Below are positions 36,436 through 48,100 of a stretch of DNA of 64,000 nucleotides, piece by piece. The stretch spans positions 19,592,001 through 19,656,000 of the forward strand of contig OX327686.1 in the NCBI GenBank assembly GCA_946807835.1, in the 5' to 3' direction. Position numbers and translations under genes: made by a program. This stretch comes from Ailanthus altissimus (Eukaryota > Streptophyta > Magnoliopsida > Sapindales > Simaroubaceae). Each line of letters opens with the position of its first letter. The stretch's first letter is position 1. The notes under the pieces were generated by a model. That model worked only from the letters and a program-made list of their open reading frames with translations. It did not search any database and was not told the DNA's origin.

Positions 36436-37306
36436 TGATGAGAGCACGACTAACAAATGGAATGCAGAACCTATTCAAGTTTTAGTTGGTCTAGTTACAA
36501 GGACTCGAGCTAAAAGGTTCAAGGAAACTCTCAATGGACTGATTCAAAATATTTTGACAGAGGTAAATTCATGGGGGTACAAGTAAGATATTCTACGTGT
36601 TCCACAAAGTTGAATTTTCATGATTCAAGCTTTGGAATAATCTAAAAGAAATTTCTCAGATCACAAAGTGGATGGAATTAGAGGAGTTTTCTAAATTGGT
36701 GATCACAGCAGCCCTTTTAAGTAACCCAAGTAGTTAGAAGCTTTTGGAAGTCTACAATAAACATTTATGACAGTAGTTATAATATTTGAAATAAAGCTTT
36801 AGTTATTGGGGGTTAGTAGTTAGTTAAAGTCTGCAATTACATTTATTGTTGTAGTTGTAAAGTTTGAAGTATTTAATTTGGTAGTTGTAAAGTTTGAAGC
36901 ATTTAATTTGGTAGTTGCAAAGTTTGAAAAAAAAACTAGTTTAAAGCCAAGTTGGTAGTAGTTGGTAGCTACTAGTTTTTAAGTTGTCATTTAATATTGT
37001 AATAAATACTATCATCTTAAATGGTCACTATAAATACATAAGGGATGATAGAAAAGAATTCAACAATTTGATTAAGAAAATTCTCTTTGGTTCTTTTAGA
37101 ACTCTTTGAATCAGAATAATTTTTGTGGCATTCTCCTTCGACTTATCAATCAATCATTCCATAATTGATTGTGGCGTCTTCATTATACCAAGGTTCTTGC
37201 TTCAATATAAGCAACGGGTCGCGGTTGCATACAAATCTGTTTCTTGACAATCTTGGAGTTCTTCTTGATCTACAACATTATCAACTTCTTGGCATGGATC
37301 GTATCA
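36436..37306 (+). repeat. 5' LTR of element C
   Basis: It starts TGATGAGAGCACG and ends GTATCA. It has a 30-bp tandem repeat (36851-36910 plus a partial third unit) that the 3' LTR lacks. A TATA box TATAAATA lies at 37029-37036. It contains the last codons of pol because the polyprotein frame runs into the LTR. Confidence 0.95.
37029..37036 (+). promoter_or_regulatory. TATA box in the 5' LTR of element C
   Basis: TATAAATA followed by CATAAGGGATG, retained at 44230-44237 in the 3' LTR. This is the probable promoter core of the element. Confidence 0.6.
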
Positions 37307-37308
37307 GT

Positions 37309-37320
37309 TGGTATTAGAGC
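37309..37320 (+). other. Primer-binding site of element C (tRNA-iMet)
   Basis: TGGTATTAGAGC is one base from the tRNA-iMet complement and lies two bases after the 5' LTR. The stretch 37321-37781 is the untranslated leader, A/T-rich and without a frame. Confidence 0.9.
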
Positions 37321-37781
37321 TTGGCACTAGTTATAGGTTTGCCTATCTTTATATTTTTTAAAAAAATATTGAAAAAAAAGAAGAAATATTGTGATTCAGC
37401 TCTTGTAATTCTTATTTCAATTTTACCTCTTATGTTCCTTTTGATTCCACAAACCTGAATTCCTTGCTCCAAAAAAAAAAAACAAAATCCATGACACGGC
37501 CTTGTTTTTTTTTCTCTAAGCCTTTAAATTTGAATTTCTCTTGGTGAGTTCTTAGAGAATTGTTGCTGGAAATTGTGATGTTTGTTTGATTAGTTTGATA
37601 AGAACCTATAGAGGATTACTATGAATGGAAAAAGGCAAGAGTGGTAAGAACATAAGAGGGTAAAAACCGATCTTTTTTTTTTGGTGTGAAACATGAGTGA
37701 AAGTTGAGTGAATCATTCTTTAAGTGAAACACATGAGCGAGTGTGTGAGGTTTTTTTTTTTAACTTTGTTTTACAGCAAAC

Positions 37782-39278
37782 ATGTTGGACAAGAACAAAA
37801 ATACTTCCGAAACTGCATCAGAAGAGGTTGATCCAAAGTTTATCATGGAAGCTATAATGGGTGAGGTGAGGAGAGTATTGAAAACGAAGATGGAATAGAT
37901 TCATGAACGAATAGATCGGGTAGAGAATGCACATTTAGAGCAGCCACAAAATAATCCTAATGTGTATAGGAGAGGGAAAGTTCAACCTAAGGAAGTGAGG
38001 GTTGAAGTTGAAGAGTGTTATGGGGAAGGTTTTGATGAAGAAGATGACCAAGCTGAAGAGTGTTATGGTGGGCAGTTTAGGGAAGCTAGGAATCGGGACG
38101 ACAATAACTTGGGTAGTATTAAGATGAAAATTCCTTCATTTCAAGGCAAAAATGATCTAGAAACTTACCTTGAGTGGGAGAAGAAGTTAGAATTAGTATT
38201 TGAATGTCATAATTATTCCGAGCTTAAAAAGGTAAAACTTGTAGCCATTGAATTTTTTGATTATGCAATTGTTTGGTGGGATCAACTAGTGTTAAACAGA
38301 AAAAGAAATAGAGAGCGTCCGATAGAGACTTGGGAGGAAATGAAAACTGTGATGAGGAGACGACTTGTTCAAAGCCATTACTACCGTAAGTTGTACCAAA
38401 AATTACAAAGTCTTACACAAGGTAATCGAAGTGTGGAGGATTATTATAAGGAGATGGAAATCGTTATGATTAGAGCAAATGTCGAGGAAGACTGAGAGGC
38501 CACTATGGCTAGGTTTTTGGTTGGTTTGAACCAGGGAATTGTTAATTTAGTAGAATTACAACATTATGTAGAGTTAGAAGATATGGTGCACATGGCTATC
38601 AAAATTGAGAACCAGCTCAAGAGGAGGAGCCACAGTACACGACAAAACCCTAGCTCGAGTTCATTTTGAAGGCCAAATTTTATGAAGAAAGAGGAGAAGC
38701 AAGCCACTGTCAAGCCTAAAATTAAGCAAAAATAAGAAATGACCAGCCATGGAAATCAAGGTAAACCTGATTCTTCCACCACTCAAAATCGTGATATTAA
38801 GTATTTTAAATGCCAAAGCAGGGGTCACATAGCAAGCCAATGTCTAAACTAAAGAGTTATGATATTGCGAGATAATGGTGAAATTGAATCCGATGATGAA
38901 GATGTCACCGAATCTATGCCATCATTGGTGGACATAGATGATGAGGAATACGCTGCCCAAGGTGAACTGCTAGTTACAAGAAGAGTTCTAAGTATGCAGG
39001 TCAAAGAAGATGATGAAGTCCAACGAGAAAACATCTTTCATACTAGATGCCACATGCAAAACAAGGTATGCAGTGTGATTATTGACGGAGGTAGTTGTAC
39101 GAATGTTGCTAGCACTACAATGGTGGAGAAATTAGGGCTGCTAACAATTAAATATCCTAGGCCTTACAAATTGCAATGGCGAGGTGAGGGTTACTAATCA
39201 GGTGTTAGTTTTCTTCCGTATTGAAAAATATAAAGATGAAGTTCTGTGTGATGTAGTTCCAATACAAGCTGGACACTT
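37782..39278 (+). pseudogene. gag and protease remnant of element C
   Basis: ATG 37782 opens the gag frame, which stays in one register to 39197 apart from stops at 37896, 38493 and about 38666, 38732 and 38848. The capsid region includes IKMKIPSFQGKNDLETYLEW (about 38110) and YYRKLYQKLQSLTQGNRSVE. The zinc knuckle near 38800 reads YFKCQSRGHIASQC, with the first Cys changed to Tyr. The protease motif IIDGGSCTNVAS is near 39080. A short deletion near 39180 shifts the frame. X2 inserted at the duplicated GTTAC, and the flanks rejoin in frame in the conserved region after the protease. Confidence 0.9.
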
Positions 39279-39283
39279 GTTAC

Positions 39284-41329
39284 TGTGAGTGTATGTATGT
39301 GTAATTGTGTCTATTATTTAACGCAACGGAAACATATAAATTTTGCAATAAATACAATAAATTCAATATATTAATCCCATTAACATATTAATAAGGTTAA
39401 AGAACTCATCAAACATGTAACATTATACACGTGTTTTTTTTGGAGTTCGCATGGGGACCAACTCGCGTGCAGTTCTAGTCACCAACTCGGTGGGCTTGGT
39501 GAGCTAGAACAGCAGCTCCATATTCAACCTGGGATTAACTCTTAATCCCAAAAATGGTCGGGAGTGAATTTTTATCCTTTTCTCCAAAAAGATAAGAAAT
39601 GGAGAGTTTGAAGCAATTCATTATTGCTCCAATCGGAATCATAGAGAAAAATGAAATAATTTCATTTTTCCTCTCTTTGTTTTTTTAATTATTCTTCTTT
39701 CTTCTCTTTCTCTCCATTTCTTCTCTTCTTTCTCTCTCGATTGTTTGGCCAAATTCTCACTTCTCCTCTCTTTCTTTTACTTTGTATAAATATATAATAT
39801 AATAATAATATATAAAATATAATATATTATATAATATAAATAATAATTTAATATATAATAATATATATAATATAAAAAAAGATATTTTGATTATTTAACT
39901 ATTAAATAATCAAACTGAGAAATGACCATTTTGCCCATCATGAATAGTTACCAAGTTTACCCCCTAGTAGGTTCCACCAAATCCCACCCTTAGGTTAACT
40001 CAACTGAGGGTCTACAATATACTACGTGTAATTATGTAGTTGGTAAATAACAATTATTGACTAATTATTGCATTTAACACTTAAATACAAACTCGCACGT
40101 ATTTTCGTGAAAGTGCTGAATATTACTTGATTAAACAATTTAATCCAGCATACTGCCCCAGTGCACAATGAGTATACTCCATATCGCGGGACTCCCTAAG
40201 TTCTACGCTTGATTCATCAAATGAAACTATTCTATGAGTTCGTGAGCAATGCCCCACGCACACGTCACGGATATACAAATCAGCGCATTGAACCATGCAA
40301 ACTGAGGTTACAACGCATACGTATAGTCATTTCGTCATGATATCCTGGATGTGCGGGGATATAGATTATCACCGTCAAATCCCCTAGTACTCATCCATAT
40401 CTTATCTCCAGACTTGTATCTCACTGAATACTATGCACAAACTCTTTTGTCATATTATTTTACCCTGACGGAACTCTTTCCCGGGGTTGATACTTGTGGC
40501 TACAAGATTTTCTGAGATACAGTTTTGAAGCATCTAAATATCAAACTCCCTATAAGGGCTGAAGGATCCCGTATCTGTACGCACCGGACTCCATGAGCAT
40601 TGAACCATACCCAGCGACACCCAACGGTTACACCATGAAAGATCCGTGATATGCGTGGAACCAAAGTATGGTGGATCACTTACAAGCCTACCGTGGTACT
40701 CAGGTCAAAGGACTATGTATACTACTCAACTCGAGAGGACCCTTCGTTAACGGCTTATATAGAATGTCTATCGAAGGACCTCGTGAGTCTATCCCATATC
40801 CAGTCCTAACTGGATACCCATATGTCAATACGAGCTCTAAGCTCACGGTCGGTTAGGAACGACCAACTATACCCTATAGGTACGACATATGCTGATCTAT
40901 ATAAAAGTATCCACCAACAGACCTGCATCGACAGAAATAGATCAGGGACAATTATTCGAGAACATACTTACGCAACTTGCATTTTTTGGCACCCGATTGT
41001 AACTCTTGTAACTATGCAGTTACTAGTATATTCACAGGTCTATATCCCATTATAGATAAGGCTCCAACTCTTAGATCTGCTAAATATTATAACCAGCTAA
41101 CACTTAACTGTGTTAACATTTAGCAATTATATGTCTCAGCATAGCTAACTTTGAGCTCTTATCTAAACTCTTTAGATCTGATTTGAACTCTTTTAGATTT
41201 ACAATGTCTATAATGTTACATGCATAATACCATATAAATTGGTATTAGCGATTTAATAAGAATGTACACTTGTATAAATATACAAGTATATGTACATTTA
41301 GGGATGGCATGTAAGCATCGACCCTAATA
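39284..41329. mobile_element. X2: non-coding LTR-like insertion, 2.05 kb, relative of X1
   Basis: It starts TGTGAGTGTATG and ends CCCTAATA (expected CA changed to TA), flanked by an exact 5-bp duplication GTTAC (39279-39283, 41330-41334). It shares ordered blocks with X1 but lacks about 1 kb of the A/T-rich middle. No PBS or supported coding frame is present. The short frames at 40668-41055 lie in the conserved non-coding blocks and show no family. It is probably a solo LTR. Confidence 0.85.
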
Positions 41330-41334
41330 GTTAC

Positions 41335-43838
41335 AAGGCCGACCATGGCAATTTAATCGGCGTGTTAAGCACGATGGTTTCACCAACAAATATTCAATTT
41401 TGTTTAATCAAAGGACAATCACTCTAGTCCCTTTTTCACCAAAACAGGGTATGAAGATCAAGCGAGATTACAAAAAGAGAGTGATCAAAAGAAAGAGAGT
41501 GAGGAAAAGAAAAAAAATGAAAATCAGAAAGAAAAAGAAAAAATGGGCGAGAAAAATGAGAGAAAAATAAACTTCTATGTAAAAATGAGTGAAATAAAAA
41601 GAGCAGTGTTTTTAAATCAGCCAATGATTGTACTTCTATACAAAGAGGTGTATTTAAACACTAACTAACTTGACTCATCTCTGCATAGTTCAATTGTTTC
41701 TCTTTTGCAGGAGTTTGATGATATCTTTCCCAAAGAGATTCCACCTAGTTTACCTTCTATTCGAGGAATTGAACATCAAATTGATTTCGTGCCCGGTGCT
41801 TCAATTCCAAACTGACTAGCCTATCGAAGCAATCCTGAGGAGGTAAAAGAGCTACAAAGGCAAGTTAGTGAATTGATGAAAAAGGGGTATGTAAGAGAAA
41901 GTATAAGTCTGTGCGCCGTGCCAGTGATTTTGGTTCCGAAAAAAGATGGATCGTGGAGAATGTGCATTGATTGCTGAGCAATTAATAATATAATGATAAA
42001 GTATCGTCATCCTATTCCTCGCTTAGATGATATATTAGATGAGCTGCATGGTGCTTGTGTATTTTCTAAGATTGATTTAAATAGTGGGTATCATCAAATA
42101 AGAATGAAAGAGGGTGATGAATGAAAAACTGCTTTTAAAAAGAAATATGGCTTGTATGAGTGGTTATCTATGTCATTTGGATTAACTAATGCACAAAGTA
42201 CTTTTATGCGATTAATGAACCATGTCTTGCGGGCTTTCATAGGTAGGTTTGTTGTTGTTTATTTTGTTGATATTTTTATCTATAGCAAAATTTTGGATGA
42301 TCATGCTGTACATTTGAAATCAATTTTGGATATACTTAGAAAAGAGAAGTTATTTGCTAACTTGAAGAAGTGCACCTTTTGCACCAATAAGCTTGTGTTT
42401 CTTGGTTTTGTTGTTAGTGCACAAGGAATACAGGTTGATGAAGAAAAGATCTGAGCGTTTCAAGAATGGTCGAGTCCCACAAGTGAGGTAATGTTCATAG
42501 ATGTCATGGGCTCTCTAGTTTTTACAGGAGGTTTGTGAAAGACTTTAGCAGCATCACCGCATCGCTTACTGAAGTTATTAATAAAATTTTTGGATTCAAA
42601 TAGGGAGATGAACAAAAGAAGGCATTCCAATTGATCAAGAAAAAATTAACTCATGCTTCTTTACTTGCTTTGTGGTAGATGTGTTACATGTAGGCAAGCC
42701 AAATCCCAAGTGCAACCCTATAGTTTGTACATGTCACTGCCTATTCCCAATGAGCCTTGGATTTATATTTCGATGGACTTTGTGTTAGGTTTTCCTAGGT
42801 CTAAACGTGGTAGGGATTCCATTTTTGTGGTTATGGATAGATTTTCTAAGATGGCATATTTCATTCCATGTCACAAAACTGATGATGCTTCACATGTTGC
42901 TGATTTGTTCTTTAGAGAAATTGTAAGATTACATGGTATGCCTAGAATAATAGTTTTATATTACGTAGTTCTTGAGTTACTTTTGGAAGATTTTATGGTG
43001 TAAGTTAGGAACTAAGTTATTATTTTCTACTACTTGACACCCACAAACTGATGGTCAAACCGAAGTAATAAATAGGACTTTGTCTACTTTGTTGAGGGCT
43101 ATAATTAAAAAGAACATCAAAACTTGGGAAGAATGTTTACCATATGTTGAGTTTGCTTATAATCTTACTATTCATTCTGCTACTAAGTTTTCACCATTTG
43201 AAATAGTTTATGGTTTTAATCCTTTAACTCTATTGGATTTAATATCATTACATTTGTCTGAACATGCTAACTTAGATGGAAAGAAAAAGGCTGAATTTGT
43301 TAAGTAGATACATAAGAAAGTAAGACTCAACATTGAGAGGAGAACAGAGCAGTATGCAAAACAAGCTAATAAAGGGTGTCGACAGCTGATTTTTGAATTC
43401 GGAGATTGGGTTTACTTGCATATGTAGAAAGAAAGATTTCCGGCACAACGGCGATCTAAGTTACTTCCAAGAGGAGATGAACCATTTCAAGTCCTTGAGC
43501 GCATCAATGAGAATGCATATAAGTTAGATTTTCCAGGTGAGTACAATGTTAGTGCTATTTTTAATGTTATTGATTTAAGTCATTTTTATGTAGGTGATGA
43601 TTTGAGGACAAATCCTTTTCAAGAGGAGGGGAATGATAAGGGTATGACTAACAAATGGAATGCAGAACCTATTCAAGTTCTAGTTGGTCCGGTTACAAGG
43701 GCTCGAGCTAAAAGGTTCAAGGAAACTCTCAATGGACTAATTCAAAATATTTTGGTAGAGGTAAATTCATGGGGGTGCAAGGAAGATATTCCACATGTTC
43801 CACAAAGTTGGATTTCTATGATTCAAGCTTTGGAATAA
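41335..43838 (+). pseudogene. pol remnant of element C (linker, reverse transcriptase, integrase)
   Basis: After the end of the protease region comes a Lys/Glu-rich linker (about 41450-41580), then reverse transcriptase (41740-42460) with PSIRGIEHQIDFVPG, VPKKDGSWRMC and [13 protein letters not shown]. Its catalytic box is YFVDIFIYSK, with the first Asp replaced by Val. Near 42660 the sequence jumps directly to the integrase zinc region (CVTCRQAKS), so RNase H is deleted. The integrase core has [12 protein letters not shown], but its second catalytic Asp block reads IIVLYYV. The C-terminal frame (43602-43838, with GPVTRARAKRFKETLNGLI) crosses the polypurine tract and runs about 200 bases into the 3' LTR. 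Confidence 0.9.
43621..43633 (+). other. Polypurine tract of element C
   Basis: AAGAGGAGGGGAA lies immediately before TGATAAGGG, the start of the 3' LTR. It lies inside the reading frame, encoding part of an EEGN stretch. Confidence 0.85.
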
Positions 43839-44511
43839 TCTAGAAGAAATTTCTCAGATCACAAAGTGGATAGAATTAAAGGAGTTTTCTAAATTGGTAA
43901 TCACAGTAGCCCTTTTGAGTAACCCAAGTAGTTAGAAGCTTTTGGGAGCCTACAATAAACATTTATGATAGTAGTTGTAATATTTGAAATAAAGCCTTAG
44001 TTGTTGATGGTTAGTTAAAATCTGCAGCTACATTTATTGTTGTAGTTGCAAAGTTTAAAATAAAGCCTTAGTTGTTGGTGGTTAGTTAAAATTTGCAGCT
44101 ACATTTATTGTTGTAGTTGCAAAGTTTGAAAAAAAACTAGTTTAAAGCCACGTTGGTAGTAGTTGGTAACTACTAGTTTTTAAGTTGTCATTCAATATTT
44201 TAATAAATGCTATCATCCTAAATGTTCACTATAAATACATAAGGGATGATAGAAAAGAATTTAACAATTTGATTAAGAAAATTATCTTTGGTTCTTTTAG
44301 AACTCTTTGAACTTATCAGAATAATTTCTGTGGTGTTCTCCTTCGACTTATCAATCAATCATTCTATAATTGATTGTGGCATCTTCATTATACCAAGGTT
44401 CTTACTTCAATATAAGCAACGGGTCGCAGTTGCATACAAATCTGTTTCTTGACGATCTTGAAGTCCGTCTTGATCCACAACGTTATCAACTTCTTGGCGT
44501 GGATCGTATCA
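43634..44511 (+). repeat. 3' LTR of element C
   Basis: It matches 36436-37306 closely and ends GTATCA before the CAACC duplication. It has its own 71-bp tandem duplication (43987-44057 and 44058-44127) not present in the 5' LTR, and a TATA box at 44230-44237. Confidence 0.95.
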
Positions 44512-44516
44512 CAACC

Positions 44517-45772
44517 TCTTTTTGGCTCAATAGTGGGTGTTTATATAGGTTTAGGGTTGCAAAAATAATGTGCATCATGAAGGTTCTAAATCAACTTAAG
44601 AAGGTGAGCTGAGCGTAAAAGAGGTTTCAAATGGTCTAATAACACGGGCTAAGGCTAAACAGCTTCAAATGGCCATAAGTAGTCAAATTGGAGCTATTGA
44701 AGCTTCTATGGGATTAGAAGCTTGCGATCTGAATGGAAATGAGCTAAATGTGTTTATTTGTCTTCAATTAGAGATTGAGACGTGATTTAGAGATGTTTGG
44801 TGACGTTAGGCTTAAGAAGGCAGCTGAGGGCTTTCTTTCCATGCTATTGAGCTTTATTTGCTTCTTAGGTTGTTATTTTTATGTATTTGAGTTATTTTGA
44901 ACTTGTTTAGCTTTATTTTAAATTGTTAAGTCAAATTGAGCTTATTTTGGGCTTTTAAGTTAATTAGGTAATATTAGAGTTTTCCCTCATTTTGTAAGCA
45001 TATATAAGTCATCTTAAAGTTTTATAGAGGCAGTTGCCTCATTCTTGAATTTCATGCATGAAAAAGAAGAACTTTTTCTCTTAAAATTTATCTTCTCAAG
45101 CTTTCCAACTCTTGAAGATAGTTTATTGACTTATCACTCTTTGATCACCAAGAGTGTAGCGTCAAAACCCTAAATTGATCATTGTGGCGTTCATTGACTT
45201 ATCAAGGCTTCTTTTTAGTTCTATCCTCCATTTGATTTACCATTTACTTGTTACAATTCAACCTAAATACTTAAAGAAAAGACCAATAAAATCAAACAGC
45301 AACTTTATCTTAAAAATCAGTTTTTATTTTTATTCTGAATAATCTAATTTGAAGATCAGGACACATAAAAAATTAGGACAACATTGCTCATAAATAGTGC
45401 CGCGGCATTCAAATTCAATGCCACAGCACATGAGCTACTAATTTGAATGCCGGCCAATGCCTCGGCGCTGCACTGTAGTAGATAAATAGTAACCCATGTG
45501 CACTGCTTATGTAATGTAGCAATATCACTGCTTACACAGTATTGTTTTTTGACACTATTTATTACACTGTTTATATTTTGAGCATTTTAGTCCCCTATTA
45601 GATTCTCATCTCAAATAACTCCATTTGCATTTGGTTTTTAGTGTTTTTGTACCGATAGTCCTTAAACCTATAAAAATAACATTAATACGCATAAGTAGCC
45701 AAATTATTGGAAAAGATTGAGCAAATATAAAGTTTAGGAGGATAAAATATTTTGTGTAATTACCCCCTATCA
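44517..45772 (-). repeat. 5' LTR of element D, second part
   Basis: It continues the LTR split by element C. From about 45535 it matches the left LTR (GACACTATTT, TTTTGAGCATTTTAGTCCCC) to the end CCTATCA. The part 44517-45530 is the segment deleted from the left LTR and includes a short GC-rich patch near 45400-45470. Confidence 0.8.
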
Positions 45773-45777
45773 GTGTT

Positions 45778-46579
45778 CAAGATGATCAATGCCTTATCAA
45801 TATTATTCAAGTTTCTTTACGTAACCTAGAATAATTTACATGAAGAACAAAATAAGACGCATATCAATTTAGGAAGGAAAATTTGGAGTCATAGGTCACT
45901 TATCAATATTTATGCATTACTGTTCACACGACTTTATTAGATGATTATTATTCAAGTTTCTTTACGTAACCTAGAATAATTTACATGAAGAACAAAATAA
46001 GACGCATATCAATTTAGGAAGGAAAATTTGGAGTCATAGGTCACTTATCAATATTTATGCATTACTGTTCACACAACTTTATTAGATCCTTATTTCCTTT
46101 GTTTTCTTTTTTTATTCTTAGGTTAAATTTAGAAATAATGATATAGGAATAATTGTTTCCTTAATATGATTGTTATTTATCTCCTATTTTTGTAATGAAT
46201 TTCTACTATGATTTAGGATTTGATTTATTTTTTTCTTTTATACACTTGGTAAATTTGGCTATATAAGGCCCTGTTACCATAAGGAGAATTAAAAATTTTA
46301 ACATTCATAATAGAAAGAGTTTTCTTTTGTTTTTTCAAGGGTCTTTTTAGAACTAATCAAGATTTCTTCTTCTAGCGTTCATTAATTGTTTTTCACTCGC
46401 AATCTTTCTCATTCTCCTTGAGCATAGTATCTACCTTAATTTATTATACCTTTGATTCTTATCTCTTTATAGGTAATGGGTAAATATCTATTGTTTTTGT
46501 TTATTTACGAATATGAATTAGAATGATCCTTAGTAAAGAAACCTCATTGAGAGTTGAGTCTCACTTTTCTTTGTGAGGT
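45778..46579 (+). repeat. 3' LTR of element B, second part
   Basis: It continues from 30326 and matches 58250-58880. It ends abruptly at GTGAGGT, where an integrase fragment of element E begins, so the last bases (TCACATCA) are lost. The TATA box TATATAAG is at 46260-46267. Confidence 0.85.
45802..46091. repeat. Tandem duplication of 145 bases in the 3' LTR of B
   Basis: Copies 45802-45946 and 45947-46091 are nearly identical over about 135 bases (one G/A difference at CACACGACTTT). They diverge only at the end. The related LTR at 58270-58440 has one copy, so the duplication is specific to this LTR and recent. Confidence 0.95.
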
Positions 46580-46580
46580 G

Positions 46581-47380
46581 CCCATTATGTGGTTATTGAT
46601 AAATTTTCTAAAATGGAACATTTTATTCCATGTCATAAAACTGATGGTGCATCACATATTGCTAACTTATTTTTCAAAGAGATTGTAAGATTGCTTGGCA
46701 TACCTTAGAGTATTGTTTCATATAGAGATGCAAAGTTCTTCAGCTATTTTTGGAAGACTTTGTAGGGTAAGTCAAAAACTAAACTAATATTTTTTACTAC
46801 TTGTCATCCACAAACTAATGGACTAACCGAAGTAGCTAATATGACTTTATTTACTTTATTGCATTCTATAATACAAAAGAACTTGAAAACATAGAAAGAA
46901 TGTTTGTCGCATGTAGAGTTCACATATAATAGGATTGCGCATTCAATAACTAAGTTTTCACTTCTTAAAATTTTGTACGGTTTTAATTCATTAACTCCTT
47001 TACCAATGGATGGGCTTGTCAATTTAGATGGGAATAAGAAAGCTGACTTTGGTAGGCACATCCATGAAAAGGCATGGTAAAATATTGAAAGTAGAACTGA
47101 ACAGTATGCCAACCAAGCTAATTAGGAGGCAGAAGAAAGCCGTGTTTGAGCTAGGTGATTGGGTTTGGCTGCATATGAGGAAGGAATAATTTTCCATTCA
47201 AAGGTGTTCTAAACTACTTGTAATGGGACAACGACCATTTCAAGTGATTGAAATTACAATGCCTATAAGTTAGACCTTCTAGGAAAGTAAAATGTAAGTG
47301 CAAGTTTTAATGTTTTTAATTTATCTTCTTTGGATGTAGGTGAAGATTTAAGGACAAATCTTTTTTAAGGGAGAGGGAAG
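46581..47380 (+). pseudogene. Integrase fragment of gypsy E
   Basis: It begins inside the catalytic core ([20 protein letters not shown]) and continues with [38 protein letters not shown] and FTYNRIAH. The second catalytic Asp block reads SYRDAKF, with the conserved Asp replaced. Several stops and a shift near 47070 are present. It ends at the LTR start 47381. Confidence 0.85.
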
Positions 47381-48100
47381 TGTGTGATGCAATTCAGGCT
47401 TCCAAAGCTTTACAAGATCTATTAAGCATCAATAGATATCCAATGACAAGGATAAGATCTAAGAAAATGAAAGAATCGTTAAATGAACTAATTGAATACA
47501 TATCAAATTCATGTGTAATTAAAGCCACTAATCAGCCCAAATTAATTATTCAAGCAGATTAATGCCTTATTAATTTTATCCAAGTTTCTATATGATGGAC
47601 ATTACAATTAGACCATACCCACAGCCTATATGATACCCAATAAGAAGATAAAAAGTCATTTTAGGAGCTTGCAATTACATTTATCATATTAATTGTATTT
47701 ACTATAGAATTTACTTATCTTTGTAGTGGTTAAAAGTTTGACAGTCAGTCTTAGTTTAATTTATTGTTGACTTTTGAAAGTTTTAAAGAATGCATGGTAT
47801 CCCAAATGGTCTCTATAAATACCATAAAGGATGAGAAGTAATGAAGTTTATAACATTAATATTATTGAGAGTTTCCTCTGAGTTCTTCTAAGAACTTTTT
47901 AGAATTTATCAAGACTTCATCTTGTGGCGTTCATCCTTGACTTATCACTCATAACTTTTCTCATCTATTTTGAGTTTGGCGTCAACATATTTTCTTATAC
48001 TTTTGGTTCTTATCTCTGAATAGTCAAGGTCCTTATTTTCATTTGTTTATGAATCTGAATTAGAACGATCCTTAGTAAAGGAACCTCATTGAGCGTTGGG
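47381..48100 (+). repeat. LTR of gypsy E, first part
   Basis: It starts TGTGTGATGC and matches 57385-58117. It is interrupted by solo LTR F at a GTTGGG/GTTAGG duplication, and the last part (50869-50903, ending TTCACATCA) follows F. TATAAATA at 47814-47821 is the TATA box; the copy at 57831 has decayed to TTTAAATA. Confidence 0.85.

Larger units (their letters stand above)
36436..44511 (+). mobile_element. Ty3/gypsy LTR retrotransposon C, with nested X2
   Basis: Structural signals are complete: a 5-bp duplication CAACC (36431-36435, 44512-44516), LTRs 36436-37306 and 43634-44511 ending GTATCA, PBS and polypurine tract. The interior carries gag, protease, reverse transcriptase and integrase in order. 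It is the best preserved gypsy copy here and clearly related to A and B. RNase H and part of integrase are deleted near 42660, and the reverse transcriptase active site is mutated. Confidence 0.95.
30327..45772 (-). mobile_element. Athila/Tat-like LTR retrotransposon D, antisense, with nested element C
   Basis: Exact 5-bp duplications GTGTT flank it (30322-30326, 45773-45777). Its LTRs are 30327-31339 and 35507-45772, the latter split by element C. A tRNA-Asp-type primer-binding site and a gag remnant lie on the - strand next to the right LTR. Most of pol is missing; the region keeps only the tail known from Athila/Tat elements (an accTTGGGAGGtaacccaa-like block near 33655-33690). It is therefore an internally deleted, non-autonomous copy. 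Without element C it is about 7.4 kb. Confidence 0.85.
22766..46579 (+). mobile_element. Ty3/gypsy LTR retrotransposon B, split by X1 and by D
   Basis: It consists of a 5' LTR remnant (22766-23193), PBS, gag remnant, RNase H/integrase remnant and a 3' LTR divided into 30162-30326 and 45778-46579 by element D. The two LTR halves rejoin exactly at the GTGTT target site of D, and the joined order matches the related LTR at 58118-58886. Protease and reverse transcriptase were lost by deletions near 24990 and 28497. Confidence 0.85.
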
